The translations under genes and the position numbers were made by a program. From an uncultured Oscillospiraceae bacterium (lineage in GTDB: Bacteria > Bacillota > Clostridia > Oscillospirales > Ruminococcaceae), in assembly GCA_934464775.1 (NCBI GenBank), contig CAKSKG010000006.1:58850-122849 (forward strand): DNA of 64,000 nucleotides, given 5' to 3'. This document shows, one piece after another, positions 18,251 through 26,280 of the stretch; position 1 is the stretch's first letter, and every line of letters begins with the position of its first letter. The notes under the pieces are model-generated. The model worked only from the letters and a program-made list of their open reading frames with translations. It did not search any database and had not been told where the DNA came from.

Positions 18251-19471
18251 TTATGCGTAAAAATTTATATTCGGTGTGATATCCTCCAGCATAGGCGGAC
18301 GATATTCAAGTGTTTTCTTTGTTGATACCGTAATAAGCGGAACTATCATTTCCGATTCGGTAAGTCCGCCGCAGGCAGCCATAGGCGCAGGGTGCGGCTT
18401 TTCATTCAGCGAACGGTATCTAAGTATCTTATCCGAAATGCCGCAGGCAACAAAATCTCCCGTAAAATCGGAGACCTTGGGGTGAGTTTTTCCTCTTCCG
18501 AAAAGCTCCTTGCGCATAAGCTCTGGCTTTGGCATAAGTATAAAGTCCTCTGAAAAGCTTTCGGTGAAAATGCGGTTGAAGTCAGCCTTTCGCTCGGGCT
18601 TTACGAAAAAGCTCATGGCTCTGCCCTCGATATCGGGAGGCATTGTCATGCATTCCATAAGCTCACGCTGATGATGAACGGCTATCTCACGGTAAATATC
18701 TATCATTCCGTGTCCTGCCGAAACTATGAAAAGCGTATCGCTGAGGCGCTCGCAGGCAGCTTCAAGATTATCGCTGAAGCTTTTCAGGCAGTTATACACT
18801 CCGTCGGAAGCGCAGCCCTCTTTGCGTGCGGCTTCGGCAGCCTCGTTCCATTGAACAAAGGTAAACGTATGCTGTCTTGTTTCGCAGATAAGATTTATCA
18901 GCTCGAAAAGCCGCTTCTGGGATTCGGCTGTTTTATGATAATTTCCGTTTTCGGGGATATTGTATCCCGGCTCGGCAATTGTAAATGGCTGAACATTCGC
19001 TATCACCGAACGCTTTATATCCTTGAATATTGATTCATGGGGCATTATGAACTGCGCAACATTTGGCTGCGCAACAGGCTGTCGGCTGTATGAATCGCAG
19101 TTTTTGAACACACTGACGCAGCGGCAGAATTCCTTGAAGAAAAGATTGTGTCCCAGCCAGCCATGCTCATTCGGAGAAAGTCCCGTCTCGGCGCTTATGT
19201 ATGAAGCCGTCCGTGCCGACGGAAAAACCGACGTCACGGAGCCTATACATCTCTGCCGCAGAAAATCCGCCATTGAAAGATTGCTTTCCAGCATATCCAT
19301 TCCCATGCCATTGAACATTATCAGCACAACATTTTTATAAAATCCGCCCAGCTGCCTGTCAAGCTCGGGTATAGTCGGATATGCCGCCGATGTGCGGTAA
19401 TACTTCCGCAGCGACGAAATTATGTTAATTATGCAGTTGTCATAATCGGGATATGCCAGCAAGATCATCAT
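18251..19471 (-). CDS. Alkaline-phosphatase-superfamily protein with altered metal-site residues
   Basis: This 406-residue protein has the overall pattern of the clostridial type I phosphodiesterase/alkaline phosphatase family, with FPSARTASYISAETGLSP, a segment containing EHGWLGHN, and a C-terminal GGLTESEMIVPL. Several positions that normally bind the two metals differ. The usual Asp in 'LDGMG' is Asn (MFNGMG, residue 54). The 'ADHG' motif reads SAGHG. The final metal His before GGL is Cys (ACGGL). The nucleophile region reads SART rather than TTTA. It may be catalytically altered or inactive. It sits between ruvA and ruvB with short gaps, so it is cotranscribed with them. ATGs at 19471 and 19468 are both possible. 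Confidence 0.75.
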   Translation of the reverse strand: MMILLAYPDYDNCIINIISSLRKYYRTSAAYPTIPELDRQLGGFYKNVVLIMFNGMGMDMLESNLSMADFLRQRCIGSVTSVFPSARTASYISAETGLSPNEHGWLGHNLFFKEFCRCVSVFKNCDSYSRQPVAQPNVAQFIMPHESIFKDIKRSVIANVQPFTIAEPGYNIPENGNYHKTAESQKRLFELINLICETRQHTFTFVQWNEAAEAARKEGCASDGVYNCLKSFSDNLEAACERLSDTLFIVSAGHGMIDIYREIAVHHQRELMECMTMPPDIEGRAMSFFVKPERKADFNRIFTESFSEDFILMPKPELMRKELFGRGKTHPKVSDFTGDFVACGISDKILRYRSLNEKPHPAPMAACGGLTESEMIVPLITVSTKKTLEYRPPMLEDITPNINFYA

Positions 19472-19501
19472 ACCTTTCGTACAGAATCAGAATATCGGAA
19501 A

Positions 19502-20107
19502 TTATAATTTTAATGCCATCTGTTTGAGAGCCTGCCTGATAAGCTCCTCAACGGGCAGTGTGCTGTCCAGCTTGGAAACGGCAGTGACAGCCTCCGTCTG
19601 GGAATATCCCAGCACAACGAGGGCAGAAACTGCTTCGCCCACATTTCCCGAGCCGATGTCCGCAGCAGCAGCCGAAAATACCTCCGAGCCGCTGACGGAA
19701 AGCTGCTCCTTGCTGATCTTGTCTTTCAGCTCAAGGACTATGCGCTGTGCAAGCTTCGGACCGATGCCCTTTGTTTTTGTGAATGCCTTGTGATCGCCCG
19801 TTGCAACGGTGACCGCAAATTTTTCGGGCGTTGTATCGGATAAGATAGAGAGCGCAGCTTTAGGTCCGACGCCCGAGACCGAGATAAGCTGCTTAAAGCA
19901 GTTAAGCTCCTGCTGACGTGCAAATCCGAACAATTCAACTGCGTCCTCGCGAACGCTCATATATGTATAGAGGAAAACCTCGCTTCCGCTTTCAAGCTGG
20001 GACAGCGTTGTATATGTGGTACGGCAGGCATAGCCTACCCCTCCGCATTCAACCACTGCAAGCCCTGCTTCCTTGTGGGCAAGCTTTCCGCGCAGACTGT
20101 ATATCAT
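19502..20107 (-). CDS. ruvA: Holliday junction DNA-binding protein RuvA
   Basis: RuvA recognises the four-way junction and anchors RuvB. The 201-residue protein has the N-terminal OB fold (MIYSLRGKLAHKE, YMSVREDAVELFGF), two helix-hairpin-helix motifs (LISVSGVGPKAAL and TKGIGPKLAQRIVLELKDK), and the flexible C-terminal domain III ending in EELIRQALKQMALKL, which contacts RuvB. It has a GAAAGGAA site and its own promoter about 50 bases upstream. Confidence 0.97.
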   Translation of the reverse strand: MIYSLRGKLAHKEAGLAVVECGGVGYACRTTYTTLSQLESGSEVFLYTYMSVREDAVELFGFARQQELNCFKQLISVSGVGPKAALSILSDTTPEKFAVTVATGDHKAFTKTKGIGPKLAQRIVLELKDKISKEQLSVSGSEVFSAAAADIGSGNVGEAVSALVVLGYSQTEAVTAVSKLDSTLPVEELIRQALKQMALKL

Positions 20108-20148
20108 TTGTTTTTTCCTTTCTCAAAGAACATTTCGGTTGAAGTTGA

Positions 20149-20176
20149 ATTATATAATTATATTCAAAACTGTCAA
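20149..20176 (-). promoter_or_regulatory. Promoter for ruvA-(phosphatase)-ruvB
   Basis: Read on the minus strand, TTGACA (20176-20171) and TATAAT (20154-20149) are 16 bases apart, about 40 bases upstream of ruvA. This separates ruvA transcription from ruvC. Confidence 0.75.
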
Positions 20177-20244
20177 CTATGTAAATCGGTTTCTTTTACT
20201 TACTATCTATATTAAAAGAAATCAAGCAAAAGCGTTTTAGTGTG

Positions 20245-20283
20245 ATTAGAATATCACTATTATTACTATCGTGTACACTGGAA
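20245..20283 (+). repeat. Diverged direct repeat, copy A
   Basis: This 39-base AT-rich unit begins ATTAGAAT.TCA and ends TACACTGGAA. It is matched by copy B at 20465-20504 with roughly three quarters identity and one indel. Both lie in the non-coding ruvA-ruvC gap and flank a CRISPR-repeat-like sequence. Confidence 0.6.
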
Positions 20284-20319
20284 TTTCTTTCATATAGCAA
20301 GAAATCCTGTCAATTCTAT

Positions 20320-20345
20320 ATTTCAATCCACACCCTTAGCACGAA
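20320..20345 (+). repeat. Solitary CRISPR-repeat-like sequence
   Basis: It begins ATTTCAATCCACACC, identical to the first 15 bases of repeat 63476-63507, and continues CTTAGCACGAA, close to CTTCGTACGAA in the array. About 23 of 26 positions match. The last third of the repeat has no match here and no second repeat follows at spacer distance. Confidence 0.6.
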
Positions 20346-20464
20346 AATATATTACTTTACTTTTTCTAATCATGATATTTTAGTGCTATTATATAATCAT
20401 ACTAAAAACTGCAAATTGTCAAAAAATAAACTGTTTATAAAAAATCCCACAATAATTATCGGTT

Positions 20465-20504
20465 ATTAGAATTTCATTATAATACTAAACTATATACACT
20501 GGAA
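20465..20504 (+). repeat. Diverged direct repeat, copy B
   Basis: Partner of the repeat at 20245-20283. The 40-base unit ends TATACACTGGAA just downstream of ruvC in the ruvC direction. The rest of the 426-base ruvA-ruvC gap is AT-rich and shows no credible coding frame. Confidence 0.6.
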
Positions 20505-20519
20505 ACTCTCTTGCAGGTC

Positions 20520-20549
20520 AAAAATAAAAAGCCCTACGCTTCGGGCAGC
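20520..20549 (-). terminator. Probable ruvC terminator overlapping the stop codon
   Basis: Read on the minus strand, GCCC-GAAGCGTA-GGGC spans the ruvC stop and is followed by TTTTTATTTTT. The stem is short, so it may be a weak terminator. Confidence 0.5.
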
Positions 20550-21025
20550 AAAACTCCCGTTCGGTTGTGACCGTGACATATCGCTATCGCAAGCGCATCT
20601 GCCGTATCATCGGGTCTTGGAACCTTCGCAAGACCGAGAATTTTCCTTGTCATTTCCATGACCTGCTGCTTTTCGGCTCTGCCGTAGCCGACGACCGCCT
20701 GCTTTACCTGCAAAGGCGTGTATTCATGAACTGGTATGCCTGCCTGCGCAGCTGCCAGAAGTATGACTCCCCTTGCCTGCGCAACGTCGATTCCCGTGGT
20801 GTGGTTGGTATTGAAAAACAGCTTTTCAATGCTTATGACATCGGGGCTGTATGCTGCGATTATCGTTGTCATGTCATCGTGGATTATTTTCAGACGGGTG
20901 ACAAAATCCGTTCCCGCTTCGGTGGTTATCGCTCCGAAATTTATCGGACGGAAATTATAGCCGTCGTAATCGAGAAATCCGTAGCCCACTATGGCATATC
21001 CGGGGTCAATGCCCAAAATGCGCAA
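20534..21025 (-). CDS. ruvC: Holliday junction resolvase RuvC
   Basis: RuvC cuts Holliday junctions symmetrically. The 163-residue protein starts MRILGIDPGYAIVGYG, which holds the first catalytic aspartate. SIEKLFFNTNHTTGIDVAQARG carries the catalytic glutamate and the wedge, and PDDTADALAIAICH supplies the last acidic residues. It is separated from ruvA by a 426-base AT-rich gap, which is unusual for a cluster that is otherwise tight. It is divergent from pheA. Confidence 0.97.
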   Translation of the reverse strand: MRILGIDPGYAIVGYGFLDYDGYNFRPINFGAITTEAGTDFVTRLKIIHDDMTTIIAAYSPDVISIEKLFFNTNHTTGIDVAQARGVILLAAAQAGIPVHEYTPLQVKQAVVGYGRAEKQQVMEMTRKILGLAKVPRPDDTADALAIAICHGHNRTGVLLPEA

Positions 21026-21129
21026 TTTATCAGCTCCCTGCCGTCAGATATGTGCAGACCGAAATTGGGCTTGCACTTTTTTATTATATCACATTTATAT
21101 ATGATACGCAAGTTTTTTATAAAAAGTTA

Positions 21130-21158
21130 TTGTATTTTCCGAAAAAATTTTGTATAAT
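21130..21158 (+). promoter_or_regulatory. Promoter for pheA-ispD
   Basis: TTGTAT (21130-21135) and TATAAT (21153-21158) are separated by 17 bases, about 45 bases upstream of the pheA start. Confidence 0.75.
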
Positions 21159-21202
21159 GGTCTTTGTGAGAAAAAATATCTTGAAAAAGGATGAATTTTG
21201 TA

Positions 21203-22321
21203 ATGGAACTTAGCGACCTCAGAAATAAGATCGACAAAATAGACGAGCAGATACTTTCACTTTTTATCGAAAGAATGGACGTCTGCCGTGATGTTGCCGA
21301 ATTCAAGCGAGTGAATAATCTTCCCGTTATGCAGGGTAACCGTGAGGAACAACTGCTGGAACGCATCGAGGGTATGTCCCCCGATGATCTCAAGGACGGC
21401 AGCAGAGTGCTTTTCTCCGAGATAATGGATATCAGCAAGTGCATTCAGCACAGGGAAATTTTCATGAAGTCCGCTTCACTGCTGGAACCGAAGCTTTTCC
21501 TTCCGAAAATGGCTCGCAGGATCGCCTGCCCCGGAATATCCGGCTCCAATACCGAAACAGCCGCAAGAAAGCTTTTCCCGACTCAGGATATAATATATTT
21601 CAATACCTTCGACGAGGTTTTCTCCGCCGTTGAAAAAAAGGAAGCCGACTTCGGCGTTATCCCCATACAGAACTCCACGGCAGGCAGCGTTTCCGATACA
21701 TATGACGCTATGTCAAAGCACAATTTCTATATCAATTCCATGATACGCCTTGACATAAATCACTGTCTGGCTGTCAGAAAGGGCACATCTTTCCTTGATG
21801 TCACAAAGGTGATATCTCACCCTCAGGCACTTTCACAATGCTCCGAGTTTATCCGAGAGAACACTCTTGTTACCGAGGACTGCCTCAACACATCAATTGC
21901 CGCAAAGCGTGTTGCGGACAGCTCCGAGCCTATCGCCTGCATATGCAGCGAACACTGCGCCGAGCTTTACGATCTCGATATCATCGGACGTGATATCGCA
22001 AATGCGGAAAAGAATGCCACAAGATTCATCTGCATCGCAAAGGATTTCTACGCTACCGAAAAGGCGGACACACTTACCGTATCTATCGTTATCCCCCACA
22101 CAAAAGGCTCTCTTTACCGTCTGCTGACAAAGTTCTCGGTCAACGGCTTCAATATCGTAAGGATCGAGAGCAAGCTCATTCCGGGCAAGGACTTTGAGGC
22201 TATGTTCTACCTTGATTTCAACGGAAGATACGATGATATAAAGGTATGCGCCCTTATGGACGAGCTTAAAAAGGAATATTCAAAATTTGAATTTCTCGGA
22301 AACTATTCCGAAATAATGTGA
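21203..22321 (+). CDS. pheA: Bifunctional chorismate mutase/prephenate dehydratase (P-protein)
   Basis: This enzyme converts chorismate to prephenate and then to phenylpyruvate in phenylalanine synthesis. Residues 1-85 form an AroQ-type chorismate mutase (LRNKIDKIDEQILSLFIERM). The middle is the prephenate dehydratase domain, with IPIQNSTAGSVSDT and the TRF motif in NATRFICIAKD. The C-terminus is an ACT regulatory domain with GSLYRLL and the ESK variant of ESRP (VRIESKLIPGKDFEA), which usually binds phenylalanine for feedback control. The ATG at 21203 was chosen because the in-frame ATG at 21191 overlaps the AAAAGG ribosome binding site. Confidence 0.95.
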   Translation: MELSDLRNKIDKIDEQILSLFIERMDVCRDVAEFKRVNNLPVMQGNREEQLLERIEGMSPDDLKDGSRVLFSEIMDISKCIQHREIFMKSASLLEPKLFLPKMARRIACPGISGSNTETAARKLFPTQDIIYFNTFDEVFSAVEKKEADFGVIPIQNSTAGSVSDTYDAMSKHNFYINSMIRLDINHCLAVRKGTSFLDVTKVISHPQALSQCSEFIRENTLVTEDCLNTSIAAKRVADSSEPIACICSEHCAELYDLDIIGRDIANAEKNATRFICIAKDFYATEKADTLTVSIVIPHTKGSLYRLLTKFSVNGFNIVRIESKLIPGKDFEAMFYLDFNGRYDDIKVCALMDELKKEYSKFEFLGNYSEIM

Positions 22322-22340
22322 TCTTTCAAAAGGAGCAGCT

Positions 22341-23027
22341 ATGAGCAGTGTATCTGTGATAATCGCAGCCGCAGGCAGCGCTTCACGAATGAACGGCATA
22401 CCAAAGCAGCTTTACAAACTGTGCGGAAAGCCCGTTATTGTCTATTCGCTGGAGGTGTTCCAGAAAATGGAACAGGTATCGGAAATTATTATCTCCGCAC
22501 GCAGCGAGCATATGGATATGATAAAAGATATTGTTTCGGAGTACAATATAACTAAGGTAAAGGCTGTTGCCGAGGGCGGCGAAACACGTCAGCAGTCGGT
22601 GGTGAACGCTCTTAAATACGTTTCCCGTGAAACGGGGCTTATCGCAGTTCATGATGCGGCACGTCCTCTTGTAAAGGAAAAATATATTGCGCAGTGCATA
22701 CGTGATGCGGAGATCTTCGGCGGAGCGGCGCTTGGCGTTCCCGTCAAGGACACAATAAAAGAGGTTGAGGGCGGACTTGTGACCGATACTCCCGACCGAC
22801 GCAGGCTTTACATCACTCAGACACCTCAGATATTCAAAAAGCAGAAATATTTTGAGGGAGTGAACTTTGCCGCCGAAAACGGTCTTGATTTTACCGATGA
22901 CTGCCAGCTTGCGGAAGCGGTGGGCGTAAAGATCTGCATGACCCCCTCGGATTACTTCAATATCAAGCTGACAACTCCCGAGGATATTGCCGTTGCCGAA
23001 GCTCTGATAAATATTATATCGGAATAA
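22341..23027 (+). CDS. ispD: 2-C-methyl-D-erythritol 4-phosphate cytidylyltransferase
   Basis: IspD couples CTP to MEP, step three of the non-mevalonate isoprenoid pathway. The 228-residue protein has the N-terminal CTP-binding loop IIAAAGSASRMNGIPKQ, VAEGGETRQQSVVNAL, the AVHDAARPLV motif, and TDDCQLAEAVG near the C-terminus. It follows pheA by 19 bases behind an AAAGGAGC site and precedes ispF. The pathway's last enzyme, IspH, is encoded at 48484 in this window. Confidence 0.97.
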   Translation: MSSVSVIIAAAGSASRMNGIPKQLYKLCGKPVIVYSLEVFQKMEQVSEIIISARSEHMDMIKDIVSEYNITKVKAVAEGGETRQQSVVNALKYVSRETGLIAVHDAARPLVKEKYIAQCIRDAEIFGGAALGVPVKDTIKEVEGGLVTDTPDRRRLYITQTPQIFKKQKYFEGVNFAAENGLDFTDDCQLAEAVGVKICMTPSDYFNIKLTTPEDIAVAEALINIISE

Positions 23028-23223
23028 AACGTTTTATTTTGCACAAATATCCGTTCCGACAGGTAAATGTTCATATCACATTTTTGTACAAAAACGTTTA
23101 CGAATTCTACATGATTTTTTGCGTTATATGTTATAAAATAAAATGTGATGTAATATGATGTTGTTTACATATTATTAACATTTCTGCTAACCGCAAATTT
23201 CTGAAAAAGGAATGGTCATTATC

Positions 23224-23700
23224 ATGCTTCGCATAGGACACGGCTACGACGTTCACCGCCTTGTAAGCGGAAGAAAGCTTATTCTCGGCGGAGTGACGAT
23301 ACCCTATGAGCTTGGACTTGACGGTCATTCCGATGCCGATGTTCTGCTCCATGCAATATCCGACAGCATTCTCGGTGCAATGGCTATGGGAGATATCGGC
23401 GTGCTTTTCCCCGATAATGACGACGCCTTTAAGGACGCCGACAGTCTTGAGCTGCTGAAAGCAGTTATGGCGAAAGCGGAAGAAAACGGTTACACTGTAA
23501 ATAATATAGACAGCACGATATTGTGTCAGCGGCCTAAGCTCCGCAGCTATATTGACGATATGCGGAAGAATATAGCCATTGCCTGCCGATGCGATATCTC
23601 ACAGATAAGCGTCAAGGCGACCACCGAGGAAGGCCTCGGCTTCACCGGAAAGGGCGAAGGAATAGCCGCTCATGCGGTTTGTCTGCTCAGTACGGTATAA
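23224..23700 (+). CDS. ispF: 2-C-methyl-D-erythritol 2,4-cyclodiphosphate synthase
   Basis: IspF cyclises CDP-ME 2-phosphate in the MEP pathway as a zinc-dependent trimer. The 158-residue chain begins [13 protein letters not shown], whose Asp and His bind zinc, and has [22 protein letters not shown] split between the substrate and metal sites. [20 protein letters not shown] is the C-terminal signature. The ATG at 23224 is preferred, because the in-frame ATG at 23212 directly abuts the AAAAAGGA site. The gap of about 195 bases to ispD is AT-rich and may hold a separate promoter. Confidence 0.96.
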   Translation: MLRIGHGYDVHRLVSGRKLILGGVTIPYELGLDGHSDADVLLHAISDSILGAMAMGDIGVLFPDNDDAFKDADSLELLKAVMAKAEENGYTVNNIDSTILCQRPKLRSYIDDMRKNIAIACRCDISQISVKATTEEGLGFTGKGEGIAAHAVCLLSTV

Positions 23701-23778
23701 TAACGAATATCCCCGTCTGTCCGTAATGCGGCACGGCGGATCATTACATTAATTAAATTAATTGAAAGGACGTTTTTC

Positions 23779-24342
23779 ATGAAACATCTTATTCTTGTAA
23801 CATCTCCCCCGGCCTGCGGCAAAACTTATGTATCAAAGGAGCTTGCAAAGGCTCTGAAGCCTATCGTTTACCTTGACAAGGACACACTTATAGTCCTTTC
23901 AAAGCAGATCTTCGTTGTTGCAAATCAGGAGATCAACCGCAGCTCACAGTTCTTTGAGGATAATATCCGCAACTATGAGTATGACGCTATCTTCGATGTT
24001 GCTCTTGAATCTCTCGAATACTGCGATCTGGCGCTTATCAACGCTCCTTTCGCTCGTGAGATCCGTGACCCCAAGGCTATCGCTTCCATGAGAGAGAAGC
24101 TTGCCAAGGTTGGCGCAGAGCTTACAGTTATCTGGGTACACACAGACGTTGAGGTATGCCGTCAGAGAATGATCGACCGCAACTCCGACCGTGATACATG
24201 GAAGCTGGAGCACTGGGACGAGTACATCGCAACTCAGAACTTCAACCAGCCCGACATTGACGGTCTGCTTATTTTCAACAACTCCAACGAGGAAGAATTC
24301 AACGAGTCTATCGCAAGAATCTCCAAGGAGCTCAGAAAGTAA
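23779..24342 (+). CDS. P-loop ATPase/kinase of unknown substrate
   Basis: This 187-residue protein has the P-loop SPPACGKT at residues 8-15, a likely Walker B/DxD region (VYLDKDTL) and a C-terminal lid with RQRMIDRNSDRDTWK, typical of small AAA_33/zeta-toxin-like or nucleoside-kinase-like phosphotransferases. The substrate is not apparent. Its codon choice is strongly biased to AAG, GAC, ATC and AAC, unlike ispD/ispF beside it but like tpiA and gpmI, which suggests high expression. It has a GAAAGGA site and a strong terminator, so it is probably monocistronic. Confidence 0.75.
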   Translation: MKHLILVTSPPACGKTYVSKELAKALKPIVYLDKDTLIVLSKQIFVVANQEINRSSQFFEDNIRNYEYDAIFDVALESLEYCDLALINAPFAREIRDPKAIASMREKLAKVGAELTVIWVHTDVEVCRQRMIDRNSDRDTWKLEHWDEYIATQNFNQPDIDGLLIFNNSNEEEFNESIARISKELRK

Positions 24343-24361
24343 TCATAAGCTTTTGAACATC

Positions 24362-24403
24362 AGATCCCGTCTGAACGATAAAAAGTTCGGACGGGATCTT
24401 TTT
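24362..24403. terminator. Intrinsic terminator between the P-loop kinase and sigG
   Basis: A stem of about 15 bp (AGATCCCGTC...GACGGGATCT) with an 8-base loop is followed by T6 on the plus strand. It can serve the plus-strand kinase gene and lies just past the sigG stop on the other strand. Confidence 0.88.
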
Positions 24404-24417
24404 TATTTATATTATCC

Positions 24418-25185
24418 TTAATTCCCCTTTATTTTTTCGATAATGCTTTTTTCGAGCCGTGATACCTGCGCCTGTGAAATGCCGATCTCCTCGGCAACTT
24501 CTATCTGGGTTTTTCCGCAGTAAAAGCGCTTGTAAAGTATGTCCTTTTCCCGTCCTTTAAGCCCCGATATGGCTTCTTTCAGGGCTATTTCGTCCAGCCA
24601 GCTCTCATCGCTGCTGCTGTCCCCCAGCTGGTCAAGGACGTAAAGCGTGTCCCCTGCGTCGGAATAGACAGGCTCATATATGGAAACGGGATCGGATATG
24701 CTTTCAAGCGCCAGCACCACCTCGCTTTTCGGCACTTCGATATGCTTTGCTATCTCGTCCACCGTAGGCTCACGGCGGTTGAGGTTGGTAAGCTCCTCCT
24801 TAGCCTGCATTGCACGGTAGGCAAGGTCACGCATACTTCGGCTCACTCTTATAGCGTTGTTGTCACGGAGATATCTTCTCAGTTCGCCGCTTATCATAGG
24901 TACGGCATATGTGGAGAACCGCACCTCCAGCGAAGTATCAAAATTATCTATCGCCTTCATAAGCCCGATGCAGCCCACCTGAAAAAGATCATCGGGATTT
25001 TCACCACGCCCGAGAAAGCGCTGGATAACACTAAGCACAAGCCGAAGATTTCCGCTGATAAGTCTGTCACGGGCTTTCATGTCGCCCTGCTTGTATTTGT
25101 TAAGAAGCTCCATTTTTTCGCTTTCTTTTAAAACAGGCAGCTTTGATGTGTCAACTCCGCTGATGTCAACCTTATTGTAATACAT
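24418..25185 (-). CDS. sigG: RNA polymerase sporulation sigma factor SigG
   Basis: Forespore-specific late sigma factor. The 255-residue chain closely follows the SigG pattern: NKVDISGVDTSKLPVLK at the N-terminus (residues 4-20, the anti-sigma Gin/SpoIIAB-contacting part), region 2 DDLFQVGCIGLMKAIDNFD and RFSTYAVPMISGELRRYL, and region 4 with TQIEVAEEIGISQAQVSRLE. It lacks the spoIIGA-sigE neighbours usual in Bacillus and Clostridium. Its presence means the lineage kept at least part of the sporulation programme. Whether this organism sporulates cannot be told from the window. Confidence 0.93.
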   Translation of the reverse strand: MYYNKVDISGVDTSKLPVLKESEKMELLNKYKQGDMKARDRLISGNLRLVLSVIQRFLGRGENPDDLFQVGCIGLMKAIDNFDTSLEVRFSTYAVPMISGELRRYLRDNNAIRVSRSMRDLAYRAMQAKEELTNLNRREPTVDEIAKHIEVPKSEVVLALESISDPVSIYEPVYSDAGDTLYVLDQLGDSSSDESWLDEIALKEAISGLKGREKDILYKRFYCGKTQIEVAEEIGISQAQVSRLEKSIIEKIKGN

Positions 25186-25308
25186 AAAAAATCCCGCCTT
25201 TGCGATAATTTGCGTAAACTGTTAAAATTATGGTCGCATGGCGCAGCGGTTATTCAGTTTTGACAGTGTGTAATATTTGGCAGTGATTCTGCCGACACAC
25301 GAAAATTA

Positions 25309-25337
25309 TTGACATTTTATTTTGTATATGTTATAAT
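25309..25337 (+). promoter_or_regulatory. Promoter for the 25398 membrane protein
   Basis: TTGACA (25309-25314), 17 bases, TATAAT (25332-25337). Confidence 0.85.
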
Positions 25338-25397
25338 TTTTATACACAAATTAGCATATGCTAATCAAATGAAATACATATGCAGGAGGAACGGAAA

Positions 25398-26096
25398 ATG
25401 GACACGAAAAAATACAGGCGTGACCTTTTGCTGGGAGCATTGGGAGCGCTGCTCATGACCGTGGGCGATCTTTCGCTCAGCATTATTCCCGCAAGTGATT
25501 CGGACGGCGGACTTTATCTACGTGAAGCATATATGAACGGCAGCTTCGGACTGTGGCGTCCCGTGCTGCTTCTTGCTACGGGGCTTATTGGAATGTTCTT
25601 TTACAGCTTCGGTATAAGGGCGATGCATGACCAGATCAGACCCGAATGCCGCAGACTCCGTGCATTGGTGAAATACGGCGGCATTGGGTATCTTTGCACA
25701 GGAGCCGCTCTGCACTTTTTCATAGGCACTCTTTCCTACTGGGTCACAGTTCTTTCGCAGGAATTCGGCCGTGAAACGGCAGTGCGGCTCGTTGACAGCT
25801 ATTACGGCAGCTTCATGCCGGCAGCGGCAATAGCCTATCCGATGATCGCACTTCCGCTTATCGCAAGCTTTGCCGCAGTTGTTTCGGGAAAAACGGTAAT
25901 GCCGAAAAAGACGGCGCTGTTCCATGTTCTTACATGGCAGGTGATACTTGCCGCCGTTCCCGACATAAGGCATCTTATTTTCGGCGGCATAATAACAGCC
26001 GATTATGTGATGAGCCAGTCATCGGGAAATGCAGCGGCAGTGATAATGTTTGTTTCCTGCTTTGTGTGGGCTTCAGGAAACGAAGACAAGCTGTAA
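25398..26096 (+). CDS. Multi-pass membrane protein of unknown function (DUF6796-like)
   Basis: This 232-residue protein has about six membrane segments, beginning with LLLGALGALLMTVGDLSLS and ending with AAAVIMFVSCFVWAS. No catalytic motif was recognised. The general pattern resembles the DUF6796 group of clostridial membrane proteins, but this is a recollection of the family shape, not a proven match. The ATG at 25398 follows a strong AGGAGG at 8 bases. It is a single gene with its own consensus promoter. Confidence 0.7.
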   Translation: MDTKKYRRDLLLGALGALLMTVGDLSLSIIPASDSDGGLYLREAYMNGSFGLWRPVLLLATGLIGMFFYSFGIRAMHDQIRPECRRLRALVKYGGIGYLCTGAALHFFIGTLSYWVTVLSQEFGRETAVRLVDSYYGSFMPAAAIAYPMIALPLIASFAAVVSGKTVMPKKTALFHVLTWQVILAAVPDIRHLIFGGIITADYVMSQSSGNAAAVIMFVSCFVWASGNEDKL

Positions 26097-26174
26097 TTTT
26101 GCTGCACCGTGTATAAAAAAGTTCAAAATTATCTATTTTGTTCACAAAAAGTTTATATATCGCAGCAGGATATA

Positions 26175-26183
26175 TGTTATAAT
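26175..26183 (+). promoter_or_regulatory. Extended -10 promoter element upstream of tpiA
   Basis: TG-T-TATAAT at 26175-26183. There is no good -35 at 17 bases. It gives a leader of about 90 bases before tpiA. Confidence 0.55.
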
Positions 26184-26280
26184 ATATTCGGTAAATTTTG
26201 TGCGGCTTTTGCCGCCGATAAAATATCCTGCATCTCGTTGCGAAATGTGCGGATATAATATAAAAAAGGAGTATTTTATC

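Noticed and set aside
26050..26280. N-terminal extension of tpiA
   Set aside because: No ribosome site; it contains the promoter region; the family start MNKSLRK lies at 26281.
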